Position numbers and translations under genes: made by a program. From assembly GCA_017474235.1 (NCBI GenBank), contig JAFVIB010000009.1, positions 1 through 64,000 on the forward strand: a DNA stretch of 64,000 nt, in the 5' to 3' direction. The notes beneath the pieces are model-generated. The model was not told the DNA's origin and made no database searches. It saw only the letters and a list, made by a program, of their open reading frames with translations. Source of the stretch: Alistipes sp. GTDB taxonomy: Bacteria; Bacteroidota; Bacteroidia; Bacteroidales; Rikenellaceae. Shown piece after piece: positions 43,283-52,976 of the stretch (within the stretch, counting starts at the first letter, position 1; each line of letters opens with the position of its first letter).

Positions 43283-45820
43283 ATGAATAAAACACCAAAA
43301 AAGGTAGAGTATGCAGATGCTGTAGCCGCCGCAAAAGAGTATTTTGCAGGTGACGAGTTGGCTGCTACCGTATGGGTTAGCAAGTACGCTCTCAAGGACT
43401 CTTACGGCAACATCTACGAATCTACACCTGCTCAGATGCACGAGCGCATCGCTGCGGAGTTGGAGCGTATTGAAAATAAATATGCTAATCCGCTGACAAA
43501 GGCTCAGATTTTCGAGTTGCTCGACCACTTCCGCTATGTTATTCCACAGGGTGGTCCGATGACCGGTATTGGTAACAACTTTCAGGTAGCTTCGCTGTCA
43601 AACTGCTTTGTTATCGGTCATAAGAATCCGGCAGACTCTTACGGAGGTATCTTCCGTATGGATGAGGAGCAGGTACAGCTTATGAAGCGTCGTGGTGGCG
43701 TAGGTCACGACCTGTCACACATCCGCCCTGCCGGCAGTCCGGTACTCAACTCTGCGCTCACATCAACAGGTATTGTTCCATTTATGGAGCGTTACTCAAA
43801 CTCTACCCGCGAGGTGGCTCAGGATGGTCGTCGCGGTGCGTTGATGCTCTCGCTCTCGATTAAGCACCCTGACGCCGAGAAGTTTATCGATGCTAAGCTC
43901 GATACAAATAAGGTTACAGGTGCAAATGTATCTATCAAGATTGACGACGAGTTTATGCGCGCTGCAATCGAGGGTCGTACATACCAGCAGCAGTTTCCTA
44001 TCAACGCTGTAACTCCAAAGTATATTCAGCACATCGACGCTCGCAAGTTGTGGGGCAAGATTATCCACAATGCGTGGAAGTCTGCTGAGCCGGGAGTACT
44101 CTTCTGGGATACCATTATCCGTGAGTCTGTGCCTGATTGTTATGCAGATCAGGGTTTTACAACTGTATCTACAAACCCTTGTGGCGAGATTCCGCTCTGT
44201 CCTTACGACAGCTGCCGTCTGCTGGCAATCAACCTGTTCAGCTATGTAGAAAATCCGTTTACAAAGGAGGCTACATTCAACTTCGAGCTGTTCAAGGAGC
44301 ATATTCACAAGGCTATGCACCTTATGGACGATATTATCGACCTTGAGTTGGAGAAGATTGACCTTATTCTGAAGAAGATTCAGTCCGACCCTGAGGATAG
44401 TGATGTCCGTCAGGTAGAGATTAACCTTTGGAAGAAGATTCAGGATATGGCTCTCAAGGGTCGTCGTACAGGCTTGGGTATTACTGCCGAGGGCGATATG
44501 CTTGCAGCACTCGGTCTGCGTTACGGCTCTGAGAAGGCTCTCAAGTTTGCAGTAGAGGTACACAAGACCCTTGCAGTAGAGGCTTACCGTGCATCTGTAA
44601 TGATGGCTCGTGACCGTGGAGCATTCGGTGTATTTGATGCCGAGAAGGAGAAGAACAATCCGATGATTGCTCGTCTGCGCGAGGCTGACAAGTCACTCTA
44701 TGAGGATATGCTCAAGTATGGTCGTCGTAATATCGCAATGCTTACAATCGCCCCTACCGGCACAACATCGCTTATGTCACAGACCACTTCAGGTATCGAG
44801 CCTGTATTCCGCCCTGTATATAAGCGTCGTCGTAAGATTAACCCATCTGACCACAATGTTGTTGCTACATTTATCGACGAGCAGGGCAACGCATTTGAGG
44901 AGTACAATGTATATCACCACAAGTTTGTCGATTGGCTTACAATCAACGGCTATGACACTACTCGCTTGCAGACAATCTCTGACGAGGAGTTAGAGAAGTG
45001 GGTTGCAGCATCGCCTTACCACCGCGCAACTGCAAACGATATCGATTGGGTAGCAAAGGTGCGTATGCAGGGTGCTATTCAGAAGTGGGTTGACCACTCA
45101 ATCTCTGTAACTGTAAACCTTCCGAACAATGTCTCTGAGGAGCTTGTAGCCGATGTATATCGCACAGCTTGGGAGTGTGGCTGTAAGGGTGTTACTGTAT
45201 ATCGTGACGGTTGCCGTGCAGGTGTGCTTGTAGATAAGAAGTCGAAGAAGGAGCAGCCAAAGTGCGAGGAGCCTACACAGTCAAATCGCCGACCAAAGTC
45301 TATTCCGGCAGAGGTTGTCCGCTTCAAGAACGGTAAGGAGGATTGGATTGCATTTGTAGGTATGCTCGAGGGTCATCCATACGAGATTTTCACAGGTAAG
45401 ATTGAGGATGACGCAATGTACATCCCGCCAAAGATTACTAAGGGAAATATCCTCAAGGTACGCGAGGAGGATGGCACAAAGCGTTATGACTTCCAATATA
45501 CCGACCGCTACGGTTATACAAACACTATCGGCGGCATCTCGCGTCTGTTTGACGAGAGCTTCTGGAACTACGCAAAGCTTATCTCAGGTGTTCTGCGCTA
45601 CAATATGCCTATCGACAAGGTTGTATCGCTCATCGACGGTCTGCACCTTGACGACGAGAATATCAACACTTGGAAGAACGGTGTCAAGCGCGCGCTGAAG
45701 CAGTATATCGAGGATGGTACACGCTCAAAGGGCAAGTGCCCACAGTGTGGTCAGGAGAATATGGCATACCAGAACGGTTGTCTTACCTGTATGAGCTGTG
45801 GCTACTCAAAGTGCGGTTAG
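43283..45820 (+). CDS. nrdJ: Adenosylcobalamin-dependent (class II) ribonucleotide reductase
   Basis: 845 residues. The active-site set is visible: N298-P-C300-G-E302 in TNPCGEIPL, SLSNCFVIG with the first redox Cys, and APTGTTSLMSQTTSGIEPVF. The C-terminal tail is a zinc-ribbon-like CPQCG.. CMSCGYSKCG that also provides the shuttle cysteines. It makes deoxyribonucleotides without oxygen and needs B12, so the cell must make or import cobalamin. Single gene with a hairpin leader and strong terminator. Confidence 0.95.
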   Translation: MNKTPKKVEYADAVAAAKEYFAGDELAATVWVSKYALKDSYGNIYESTPAQMHERIAAELERIENKYANPLTKAQIFELLDHFRYVIPQGGPMTGIGNNFQVASLSNCFVIGHKNPADSYGGIFRMDEEQVQLMKRRGGVGHDLSHIRPAGSPVLNSALTSTGIVPFMERYSNSTREVAQDGRRGALMLSLSIKHPDAEKFIDAKLDTNKVTGANVSIKIDDEFMRAAIEGRTYQQQFPINAVTPKYIQHIDARKLWGKIIHNAWKSAEPGVLFWDTIIRESVPDCYADQGFTTVSTNPCGEIPLCPYDSCRLLAINLFSYVENPFTKEATFNFELFKEHIHKAMHLMDDIIDLELEKIDLILKKIQSDPEDSDVRQVEINLWKKIQDMALKGRRTGLGITAEGDMLAALGLRYGSEKALKFAVEVHKTLAVEAYRASVMMARDRGAFGVFDAEKEKNNPMIARLREADKSLYEDMLKYGRRNIAMLTIAPTGTTSLMSQTTSGIEPVFRPVYKRRRKINPSDHNVVATFIDEQGNAFEEYNVYHHKFVDWLTINGYDTTRLQTISDEELEKWVAASPYHRATANDIDWVAKVRMQGAIQKWVDHSISVTVNLPNNVSEELVADVYRTAWECGCKGVTVYRDGCRAGVLVDKKSKKEQPKCEEPTQSNRRPKSIPAEVVRFKNGKEDWIAFVGMLEGHPYEIFTGKIEDDAMYIPPKITKGNILKVREEDGTKRYDFQYTDRYGYTNTIGGISRLFDESFWNYAKLISGVLRYNMPIDKVVSLIDGLHLDDENINTWKNGVKRALKQYIEDGTRSKGKCPQCGQENMAYQNGCLTCMSCGYSKCG

Positions 45821-45841
45821 TAGATACCATATCTATAATAG

Positions 45842-45879
45842 CAGCGCGGTAACAGAGATGTTGCCGCGCTGTTGTTTTT
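45842..45879 (+). terminator. Terminator of nrdJ
   Basis: CAGCGCGG and CCGCGCTG, 8-bp stem extended by AAC/GTT, followed by TTGTTTTT. Confidence 0.85.
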
Positions 45880-45901
45880 GGTCTTTTTTATAGTCTGCGC
45901 A

Positions 45902-45909
45902 TAGTTTTG
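45902..45909 (+). promoter_or_regulatory. Promoter of OmpA-like gene (TAGTTTTG)
   Basis: Exact -7 box; TTTG at 45877-45880 lies 21 nt upstream. The -33 box falls inside the terminator T-run. Confidence 0.65.
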
Positions 45910-45951
45910 CACAATTCGTGTATAAAGATAGGCATCTAACATTTGATGCTT

Positions 45952-47169
45952 ATGAAAAAATTATTCTCACTTATTGCGGTTATCGGTACATTTACTGCTA
46001 CCGCACAACAGGTTACAGTAATCGAAGAGCAGCCCAATACGCATGTCGCGGGTTTTGTAACCAACCGTTTTTGGGACAATTGGGAGATTCAAGGAGGTGC
46101 CGGTATGTCATTCACTCTCGGCACAGGCAGTAAGATTGGCGATGCTTGGCAAGGCATAGGCTATGCAGCCGTAGGTAAGTGGTTACACCCCGTCTTTGGT
46201 ATGCGTATGGCAGTGGAGGGTGGAAAGATAGACTACCTGAGCGGCATAGATAACAGCCACACAAAGACCTCATTCCTCTTTGCCCACCCTGACCTTACAA
46301 TCAACCTGAGCAATTGGATTGGCGGCTATCGTGATGACCGCGTATATAACGCCATCCTTACAACCGGTGCGGGTATTGCAGGCACAAGTCTTAACCATAG
46401 TGCCACCCGCAAGTTTGAGTTTGCAGCCAGCGTAGGTATGCAGAACAGATTTAATGTTTGCCGTTTTCTCTCTGTCGATCTTACGGTAAACTATACCCTC
46501 GCCCGCTCTACACTCTATCCCGTTCCGACAATCAAAACCCCGCGTTTCAACGCTCTGAGTTGCTATGTAGGCGTCACCTACCGCTTCAATAAGCGTAATT
46601 TCGACCGTGTAGGAGCATCCGATGCCGAGGTGGCAGCTATGCTTGCGATGATTGCCACAACCGAGAACAAGCTCGCCGAGGTAAATGCCGAGAATCAGAA
46701 GCTGATGCAGCAGAATGCCGAGCAGGCACGAGAACTCGAGCAGGCGACCGTCAAGATTACCGAATATACCACAACCATACAAGAGATTGAGCAGGTTGAG
46801 AGCAGTTATAACCACACCCCTGCCGCCAACGCCAAGGAGGCTATTGCTACGGGAAACTATAACGAAATTCTCTTCTATCTCTATGGCTACGGCATCTTGA
46901 GCGCAGATAATAAGGCTCGCCTTGACCTACTTGCAGAGCATATTAAAAAGTGTGATAGCGACCATAAATTCCGCATCGAGGGCTTTGCAGACCCACAGAC
47001 CGGTAGTGAGCAGAACAACATCCGTCTTGCAGCTAAACGAGCTCGTCTTGCATACGACTACCTCGTCTCAAAGGGTGTCAATCCCGACAAACTCGAATGG
47101 ATAAATGGCGGCACAAAGAATCTGCCGTTTGACCATCCTGAGCAGAATCGTGTAGTAGTAATCTTCTAA
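45952..47169 (+). CDS. OmpA-family outer membrane protein
   Basis: 405 residues from the ATG at 45952. The signal peptide (KKLFSLIAVIGTFTATA) is followed by a beta-barrel-like region (~25-215) ending in YVGVTYRFNKRNF. A coiled coil with NAEQARELEQATVKITEYTT follows, then a C-terminal OmpA-like domain: FRIEGFADPQTGSEQNNIRL, AKRARLAYDYLVSKGV. The OmpA domain should bind peptidoglycan. Single gene. Confidence 0.88.
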   Translation: MKKLFSLIAVIGTFTATAQQVTVIEEQPNTHVAGFVTNRFWDNWEIQGGAGMSFTLGTGSKIGDAWQGIGYAAVGKWLHPVFGMRMAVEGGKIDYLSGIDNSHTKTSFLFAHPDLTINLSNWIGGYRDDRVYNAILTTGAGIAGTSLNHSATRKFEFAASVGMQNRFNVCRFLSVDLTVNYTLARSTLYPVPTIKTPRFNALSCYVGVTYRFNKRNFDRVGASDAEVAAMLAMIATTENKLAEVNAENQKLMQQNAEQARELEQATVKITEYTTTIQEIEQVESSYNHTPAANAKEAIATGNYNEILFYLYGYGILSADNKARLDLLAEHIKKCDSDHKFRIEGFADPQTGSEQNNIRLAAKRARLAYDYLVSKGVNPDKLEWINGGTKNLPFDHPEQNRVVVIF

Positions 47170-47190
47170 CATAAAAATAAGAAAAGAAAT

Positions 47191-47220
47191 AGGCTGTCGC
47201 AACTTTTTGTTGGACAGCCT
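47191..47220 (-). terminator. Hairpin terminator between convergent genes
   Basis: AGGCTGTC/GACAGCCT with GCAAC/GTTG inside. The U-rich tail is better on the minus strand (ATTTCTTTTCTTATTTTT), so it mainly ends the lumazine-synthase-like gene transcript after element D, and may end ompA too. Confidence 0.7.
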
Positions 47221-47229
47221 ATTGTTGTA

Positions 47230-47332
47230 TAACAAGAGAGATTTCAAGGCTTGCAAAGCCCGAAAAAGCAGAGTTTACTTAAGCGTAAATGAGCATTTTG
47301 AGGGCAAGCGTAACGCAGAAATCACCTTGTTA
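47230..47332 (-). repeat. Structured 3'-end element, copy D
   Basis: Outer stems TAACAAG/CTTGTTA and GATTTC/GAAATC, then GCTTGC/GCAAGC and GCCC/GGGC. The apical hairpin is TTTAC-TTAAGC-GTAAA. Flanks CAAGGC and GTAACGCAG match copy C. It lies 17 nt after the stop of the gene at 47350 (minus strand) and before the terminator. Confidence 0.8.
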
Positions 47333-47349
47333 GGCAGCTTCTTTGTGTA

Positions 47350-47733
47350 CTATGCAAGTTTCTGTGGCTTCCGATCCGTCATCCCATTAGCCTCTTCTGC
47401 CATCGAACTTTGCAGTTGTACCATTCTTATAACCGCGTCACAGTCGAGTGCAGGAGCCACAGTATAGTCTATCGGCATATTCCACTGAATCTGTAAATCG
47501 AGCAGTGATGAGGCAATTTGTGCATTATACTCACGGCTGATGACAATAGTACAATCCACATCGGTATATTCGGCAAAGAAGAGTGCGCCGAGGGCGAGCT
47601 GAAACGATGGTACATATTTAACAACGACATTCTCGTCCGCGCAACCACTCTGCTTAAGGCAAGTGAGTGCAGACCAAATATCGAGTCCCTGCTCGGCAAC
47701 AATACCGACTTTTATCTCCGATGGTGATATCAT
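47350..47733 (-). CDS. Degenerate lumazine synthase (RibH)-like protein
   Basis: 127 residues from the ATG at 47733, against ~155-165 for RibH. The order of strands fits RibH: KVGIVAEQG, then NVVVKYVPSFQLALGALFFA (matching the VPG.FE region), then DCTIVISREYN. The loop with the N-terminal aromatic substrate contact is shortened, and the block that holds the catalytic His (G.TPHFDYV in true RibH) is absent. It should not make lumazine; perhaps structural or a relic. I recall ribH beside a TPR gene and recF in other Bacteroidales. Confidence 0.6.
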   Translation of the reverse strand: MISPSEIKVGIVAEQGLDIWSALTCLKQSGCADENVVVKYVPSFQLALGALFFAEYTDVDCTIVISREYNAQIASSLLDLQIQWNMPIDYTVAPALDCDAVIRMVQLQSSMAEEANGMTDRKPQKLA

Positions 47734-47796
47734 AACTTGTAAAAAGAGAGTCGAGAGTACTACTCCCAACTCTCTACTTATTTGATAGTCTGTAAA

Positions 47797-48477
47797 TTAC
47801 AAAGTACCCATAACCTTCTCAGCCTCACGAGCCTCTACAGACATAGGATACTGTGCCTGAAGAGTATCGTAGCACTTCTGAGCCTCAGCCTTATTACCAA
47901 GAGCTACATAAGCAAGAAGCTGCTTGTAGAGGAAAAGAGGAGCTGTATATACATTCTCTGAAGCAGCAACAGCCTTCTTGTAGAGGGCAACAGCAGCCTC
48001 GTACTCACCTCTCTCAACAGCGATATCGCCACGAAGACCGAGGTTCTGCGCATTTACAACCTCTGCACCGAGCTCATTAACGCTCTTATACATAGACAGA
48101 TACTTCTCTGCATTCTCCAAATCGCCAAGACGAAGATAGCAAATACCTGCGTAGTGCTTTGCAAGATTACCGGCAGCTGTAGAGCCATACTGCTCAACTA
48201 CATCGAGGAAACCTGCGCCATTCTCGTCGCCATTAAGAGCCAAAGCGAAGTCCGGATTCTGAACGCCGAAACGATCCTGAGCCTCAATGATAAGCTCTGA
48301 AGCCTTCTCTGCATTTGCATCAACAACAAGGCTCTTGTAGAGGTAACCTGCTACTGCTACAACAACGATAGCGACAACAGCAATAACTACCTTCTTGCCA
48401 TTCTCCTGAAAAAACTGTTCTGTTTTGCTTACAGCCTCGGCAACTGCTGCCTCCTGCTGATTCTGAATTTTTGCCAT
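47797..48477 (-). CDS. Membrane-anchored TPR protein (YfgM-like)
   Basis: 226 residues. One membrane span near 29-47 (KVVIAVVAIVVVAVAGYLY), then TPR-like helices in the outer part: HYAGICYLRLGDLENAEKYL, LRGDIAVERGEYEAAVALYK, LAYVALGNKAEAQKCYDTLQ. It resembles YfgM, which works with periplasmic chaperones. It starts an operon with the RibH-like gene (63-nt gap) and is divergent from recF. Confidence 0.8.
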   Translation of the reverse strand: MAKIQNQQEAAVAEAVSKTEQFFQENGKKVVIAVVAIVVVAVAGYLYKSLVVDANAEKASELIIEAQDRFGVQNPDFALALNGDENGAGFLDVVEQYGSTAAGNLAKHYAGICYLRLGDLENAEKYLSMYKSVNELGAEVVNAQNLGLRGDIAVERGEYEAAVALYKKAVAASENVYTAPLFLYKQLLAYVALGNKAEAQKCYDTLQAQYPMSVEAREAEKVMGTL

Positions 48478-48518
48478 AGTGTTTCTATTATTTATTTGTT
48501 ATTTTTCTCTTCAAACCG

Positions 48519-48526
48519 CAAAATTA
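48519..48526 (-). promoter_or_regulatory. Promoter -7 box (TAATTTTG) of TPR gene
   Basis: Exact match, 41 nt before the ATG at 48477. Confidence 0.65.
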
Positions 48527-48598
48527 AGATTTTTTAATCAATAATCCACCTTTTGCACACTTTTTTTTCAAAAATATCGATTGTTCAATAGAATTTAG

Positions 48599-48606
48599 TA
48601 ACTTTG
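48599..48606 (+). promoter_or_regulatory. Promoter -7 box (TAACTTTG) of recF
   Basis: Exact match, 18 nt before the ATG at 48625. It rules out the earlier in-frame start at 48604. Confidence 0.65.
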
Positions 48607-48624
48607 AGCAGACAAAATTGCGAT

Positions 48625-49713
48625 ATGAGACTAAAAAAGCTATCTCTTATAAACTTCAAGAACCTTGCACAGCAAGAGATTGTGTTCGGACAGAGTATAA
48701 ACTGCTTTGTGGGCGACAATGGCACCTGCAAGACAAATATTGTCGATGCCATACACTACCTCTCGCTCTGCAAATCTGCACTCGGAATGAGCGACTCACA
48801 GTGTGTACTACACGGCGAAGATGCCTTTGTCATTGACGGAACTTACGAGAATGACGAGGGACGACGCGAGCAGATTGTATGTACATATAATCGTGGTAAT
48901 CAGAAGATTATCAAGCGTAACGGCAAGGCTTACGAGCGTTTTTCGGACCACTTGGGTCTTATTCCGGTAGTCATCGTCTCGCCTGCCGACTCGATGCTTA
49001 TCAGCGAGAGTGCCGAGGAGCGACGAAGGTATATCAACGCCTTCATTTCGCAATTTGACCACGACTATCTCCACCAGATGATTCGCTATAATGCAGCCCT
49101 TGCCGAGCGTAATAAGTACCTCAAAATCGGCTCTGACGAGCAGATGTTGCAGATTTACGATATGCAACTTGCCGCCACTTCAAAGGGTATCTACGAGCGT
49201 CGTAAGGAGATGATTGAGATGCTGCAACCTATCGTGGCAAAATACTACGGTATGCTGTCGGGCGATAGAGAGAGTGTTGCTCTTGCATACCGCTCCGACC
49301 TCCAAAACGGAGAGCTGACAGAGCTGCTTACAGATGCCCGTCAGAAGGATATAATTTTGGGTCACACAACAGTCGGCATACACCGTGACGAGATACTCTT
49401 TACAATAGGCGATGTACCACTTCGCAAGTATGGCTCTCAGGGGCAGCAGAAGTCCTTTATCATTGCGCTAAAACTTGCTCAGTATCAGATAATTGCCGAG
49501 CAGACAGGACGCGCCCCGATACTCCTGCTCGACGATGTGTTTGACAAGCTCGACGAGAGCCGTGTGGCAGAACTTATTGCCATTGTTGCAAGCGACGCTT
49601 TCAGTCAGATTGTAATCACCGATTGCAGCTATGAGCGTATGGAGCGACTGCTCTCTGGTAGCAATGCCGACTACAAACTATTCAATGTCACATACGGAAA
49701 AGTTCTTGACTGA
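48625..49713 (+). CDS. recF: DNA replication and repair protein RecF
   Basis: 362 residues from the ATG at 48625. SMC-like ATPase: Walker A is GDNGTCKTN (30-38), in which Cys35 stands where the P-loop Gly before Lys is nearly invariant. The signature region is KYGSQGQQKSFIIALKLAQY, Walker B ILLLDDVFDKLDESR. It loads RecA at gaps with RecO and RecR. The stop overlaps the DUF721 gene start by 1 nt, a common arrangement. Confidence 0.93.
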   Translation: MRLKKLSLINFKNLAQQEIVFGQSINCFVGDNGTCKTNIVDAIHYLSLCKSALGMSDSQCVLHGEDAFVIDGTYENDEGRREQIVCTYNRGNQKIIKRNGKAYERFSDHLGLIPVVIVSPADSMLISESAEERRRYINAFISQFDHDYLHQMIRYNAALAERNKYLKIGSDEQMLQIYDMQLAATSKGIYERRKEMIEMLQPIVAKYYGMLSGDRESVALAYRSDLQNGELTELLTDARQKDIILGHTTVGIHRDEILFTIGDVPLRKYGSQGQQKSFIIALKLAQYQIIAEQTGRAPILLLDDVFDKLDESRVAELIAIVASDAFSQIVITDCSYERMERLLSGSNADYKLFNVTYGKVLD

Positions 49714-50003
49714 TGAAACGCACAGACCCAAAACCTATCGGAGACCTCTTTGACCAACTCTTCAAAAGCCCCGATATAGCGGCAAAAATCGCCGAGGGCG
49801 GGCTACCAAACAGCTGGCGAAAAGTTGTCGGACCAATCATTGCCGAATATACCCGTCAGGTACGCTTTGTCGGCGGTACTCTCTATGTGCATGTCACCTC
49901 ATCGGTCATCCGAACAGAGCTTATGATGCAGCGAGATGCCCTTGTAAAGGCTATAAATGCAGAAGCCGGAATAGATATTGTCAAGCAGGTGACAATCCAA
50001 TAA
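49713..50003 (+). CDS. DUF721 domain protein
   Basis: 96 residues. Family features: LFDQLFKSPDIAAKIAEG, SWRKVVGPIIAEYTRQVRFV, GTLYVHVTSSVIRTELMMQ. DUF721 proteins usually sit after recF and are thought to bind nucleic acid; function unproven. The ATG shares bases with the recF stop, so the genes are translationally coupled. Confidence 0.88.
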   Translation: MKRTDPKPIGDLFDQLFKSPDIAAKIAEGGLPNSWRKVVGPIIAEYTRQVRFVGGTLYVHVTSSVIRTELMMQRDALVKAINAEAGIDIVKQVTIQ

Positions 50004-50162
50004 ATTTACCGCCATAAATATCTGATTTACAAATATTTATCACGCGCGCGAGGAATAGAACATAAATTTTTATCTGTTTTATCGCTATAAAATGGATTTT
50101 TTATCGTATCTTGCACCGTTAAAAGGAAATAACAACTTAATAAACAATCTAATATAATTTTT

Positions 50163-52958
50163 ATGAAAAAGTTTTTCTACATTCTGTCGCAGTTGGCGAT
50201 AGTTTTTGCTGTTATGGTAATGGCAGCTTGTCAGCCTACACCAAACACAGGTACAGATGAGCCGGATCCAGGACCGGATGTTCCAACTCCACCGGTAGTA
50301 GAACTCGATGTTAAGTTCGAGGCGTCACTCGTGAGCGTAAATTCTTCTTCTGCCGAGATTAAGCTCGTTACAAATGATGTTGCCAAGTTTGCCTATGTTG
50401 TCGAGACTAAGGACGCAACCCTTACTCCGGACATCATATTCGCAACCGGCATAAGCGAGACTTGTAAGGATGGCGAGACCACTGTTGTCGTATCAGGTCT
50501 CTCTCCTGCGACAAACTATGTGGTTATCTTTGCTGCTGCCACTGTTGCAGACGAGTTCCACACAGAGCTTGCTAAGGTATCTCTCTCTACAAGTGCATTT
50601 ACCGAGGAGCTGACAATCTATGATGTTGGCTATGATGGTTTCTCTGCACATCTTAACTTCCCTAAGGATAAAGTCCAGCCGGGTAATGTTTTGAAGTGGG
50701 GTCTTACAGAGCTTCCTCAGTACTACACAAACTATATGAGTTTGGCAGATGCAGATATGATTAACCTCAATGACGGAGCATATCACAATTACTTCTCAGA
50801 GTCTAAGACTTGGGTTTTCAACGAGAAGAACAGCTTTATTGGAGATCCGGCAGATGACGATACACTGTACAGCCCAATGGTTCCGGGTCAGCCTATGTAC
50901 CTGATGATTGGCGAGTTCTCTTGGGATACAAATAACCACTGGGGTTGGGGCGATGGCTATTATGCTCCGCTCTTCGACCATCAGAACTACTGGACAGATT
51001 TCCAAATGACAGGCAAACAGCCAGACCAGTCTAAGTATTGGAGTGGCTACTATCGTCGTGAGTATGTAGAGACTAAGTCTCCTGCAAAGATGAGTGCAAA
51101 GCCAACAGTTACCATGAATCTTACACCTCGTGGCGGTACTATTACCATCACCCCTACCGACAAGATTTACGGTATGTGTTTTGCAGTTATCCCGCCTGCT
51201 CTTCAGATGGAGATTAATGCAGTTCTCAACAACCAAAGCAAGTATATGCAGTGGTATCTGACCTCTTACCATGCATTTATGAGTGGCGTCTCTATGACAG
51301 CTTTCACAGAGACTACAATTCAGTTGGAGGATCTCTTCTGGGATGGTATGAAGCAGAATACTCAGTACACACTTCACATCGTATCTTTGGGAGATGATCT
51401 TGGTTCAAAGCAGTCGTATATAACTCAGAGCTTCACCCTTCCAAAGCCTACAAAGGCTGCTTCAACAGTAGAGGTTAAGGGTGTTAAGAACCCTACAGGC
51501 GATGATCAGTGGGATCAGGTTTGGTTCAACATCAAGTGTACTTCAAAAGATGCTTACAAGGTTAAGTATGTTGCAAACTATGAGCGCGAATGGATGGCTC
51601 TCTATAACAGTTTTATCAAGACCGGTTATACAGAGGCTGAGGCGCACGACTATATTATCAGCAACTATGGTGCAGAGTTCTCTGCTGAGGAGGTAGCCCT
51701 TATCAACTCCGATCAGGGTCTTAATTTGAGCTTCGACAGCCGCGCAGATGCTACAACATTCCTTGGTGTACGAGTAATGAACGATGAGGGTCTTATCACC
51801 TCTAAGGTCGGCTCAAGGCGTTCTGTTAAGGAGCCTGCTGCTACACCTGTAAACTCAACTCTCTTTGAGGATTTGAAGGGCGAGTGGACAGCATCTACTA
51901 CTATCCAATACACCCACTATCACTTCCGCGAGAATCCTGCAGAAGGCGAGGAGCACAACTATCAAATTACTACCGAGGAGCCATTGAGCTGTAAGGTTGT
52001 TATCGGCGATGTTGGTTATGAGAAGACTCTCCCAGAGGAGGTATATCAGCTCTTCTTCTCTTCATCTTCACTCAAGACTAAGGCAGAGGTAGATGCTGTA
52101 TATGATCAGTTTAAGACTACCGTTGATGACTTTAATGCTCACACTCGCGGTCAGAACCGTATCCTCTGTCAGGGCTTCGACCTTGAGTATGACTACGACC
52201 TGCTCCCTTGTCCAAGTCCGGACCACAAAAAGGATATTGACGGTACAACCTATGCTAAGTATGCATCTCCATACGACCTCTTTATTGCTGATGCAGATAC
52301 ATACTCGGCTTACAACTATGAGTCACCTGTATTTGACTTCGGTCCAAAGTGGTTCCTTGAGATTGCAGCAGACGGCACTGTTACCGCTCCGTTCAATACA
52401 TCATACTTTGCACCTATGTCACAGTGGTTTAAGAATCAGTACTACTTTATCGGTGCAAGTGACAAGTACTCTCTCCCTTACATCTCTGTTAAGGATGGCG
52501 ACGAGACTAAGGCTACAAATGGTCACTTCCCTGTAACCGTTTCTGCAGATAAGAACACTATTACTATCCTCCCTCTGGAGCATACATACACAACTACCAA
52601 CAATGCAGGTGCAACTATAACAGAGAAGGGTATGTTCTATCCAAACATCGCTCGTGGTTACAACGGAACATACCAGTTCTACAGCCGCATTATCGCACCT
52701 ATCGTTCTTACTCGTAATGGAGCTAAGGCTGCAGCTGTTCAGAGTTCTGTAACAGAGTCAAAGGTTGTTAAGAGTGCAAACACAGAGATTAAGTCGTTGG
52801 CTAAGTTCTCTGTTCGTCAGGCACCTAAGAGCCGTACTGCTCTGCCTACAAACAAGGTTGTAACCGCTCGCAACAAGGTTTCATACAGTGTTCTCTCAAC
52901 TGAGCAGTTCAAGGCTAATTGTGAGAAGTTTAACCAAACTCGTTACGGTCGTAACTAA
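50163..52958 (+). CDS. Large surface lipoprotein with fibronectin-like repeats
   Basis: 931 residues. The signal peptide ends in a lipobox (VMAAC, Cys~23), then an acidic Pro-rich linker (TDEPDPGPDVPTPPVV) typical of surface lipoproteins. A fibronectin III-like domain (~50-145, SSSAEIKL.., GLSPATNYVVIFAAATV) follows. The long middle is rich in Tyr, Trp and Asn, and a second FN3-like part lies near 340-430. The rest is not recognised. No T9SS tail. The promoter is weak by eye (TATCTTGC at 50107). The gene ends at a terminator, but the functionally linked genes follow. Confidence 0.78.
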   Translation: MKKFFYILSQLAIVFAVMVMAACQPTPNTGTDEPDPGPDVPTPPVVELDVKFEASLVSVNSSSAEIKLVTNDVAKFAYVVETKDATLTPDIIFATGISETCKDGETTVVVSGLSPATNYVVIFAAATVADEFHTELAKVSLSTSAFTEELTIYDVGYDGFSAHLNFPKDKVQPGNVLKWGLTELPQYYTNYMSLADADMINLNDGAYHNYFSESKTWVFNEKNSFIGDPADDDTLYSPMVPGQPMYLMIGEFSWDTNNHWGWGDGYYAPLFDHQNYWTDFQMTGKQPDQSKYWSGYYRREYVETKSPAKMSAKPTVTMNLTPRGGTITITPTDKIYGMCFAVIPPALQMEINAVLNNQSKYMQWYLTSYHAFMSGVSMTAFTETTIQLEDLFWDGMKQNTQYTLHIVSLGDDLGSKQSYITQSFTLPKPTKAASTVEVKGVKNPTGDDQWDQVWFNIKCTSKDAYKVKYVANYEREWMALYNSFIKTGYTEAEAHDYIISNYGAEFSAEEVALINSDQGLNLSFDSRADATTFLGVRVMNDEGLITSKVGSRRSVKEPAATPVNSTLFEDLKGEWTASTTIQYTHYHFRENPAEGEEHNYQITTEEPLSCKVVIGDVGYEKTLPEEVYQLFFSSSSLKTKAEVDAVYDQFKTTVDDFNAHTRGQNRILCQGFDLEYDYDLLPCPSPDHKKDIDGTTYAKYASPYDLFIADADTYSAYNYESPVFDFGPKWFLEIAADGTVTAPFNTSYFAPMSQWFKNQYYFIGASDKYSLPYISVKDGDETKATNGHFPVTVSADKNTITILPLEHTYTTTNNAGATITEKGMFYPNIARGYNGTYQFYSRIIAPIVLTRNGAKAAAVQSSVTESKVVKSANTEIKSLAKFSVRQAPKSRTALPTNKVVTARNKVSYSVLSTEQFKANCEKFNQTRYGRN

Positions 52959-52976
52959 TATTTGACTATCCTCTGT

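Noticed and set aside
43796-44563. 255-codon antisense ORF within nrdJ
   Set aside because: Shadow of a well-conserved gene; no promoter or recognisable domain.
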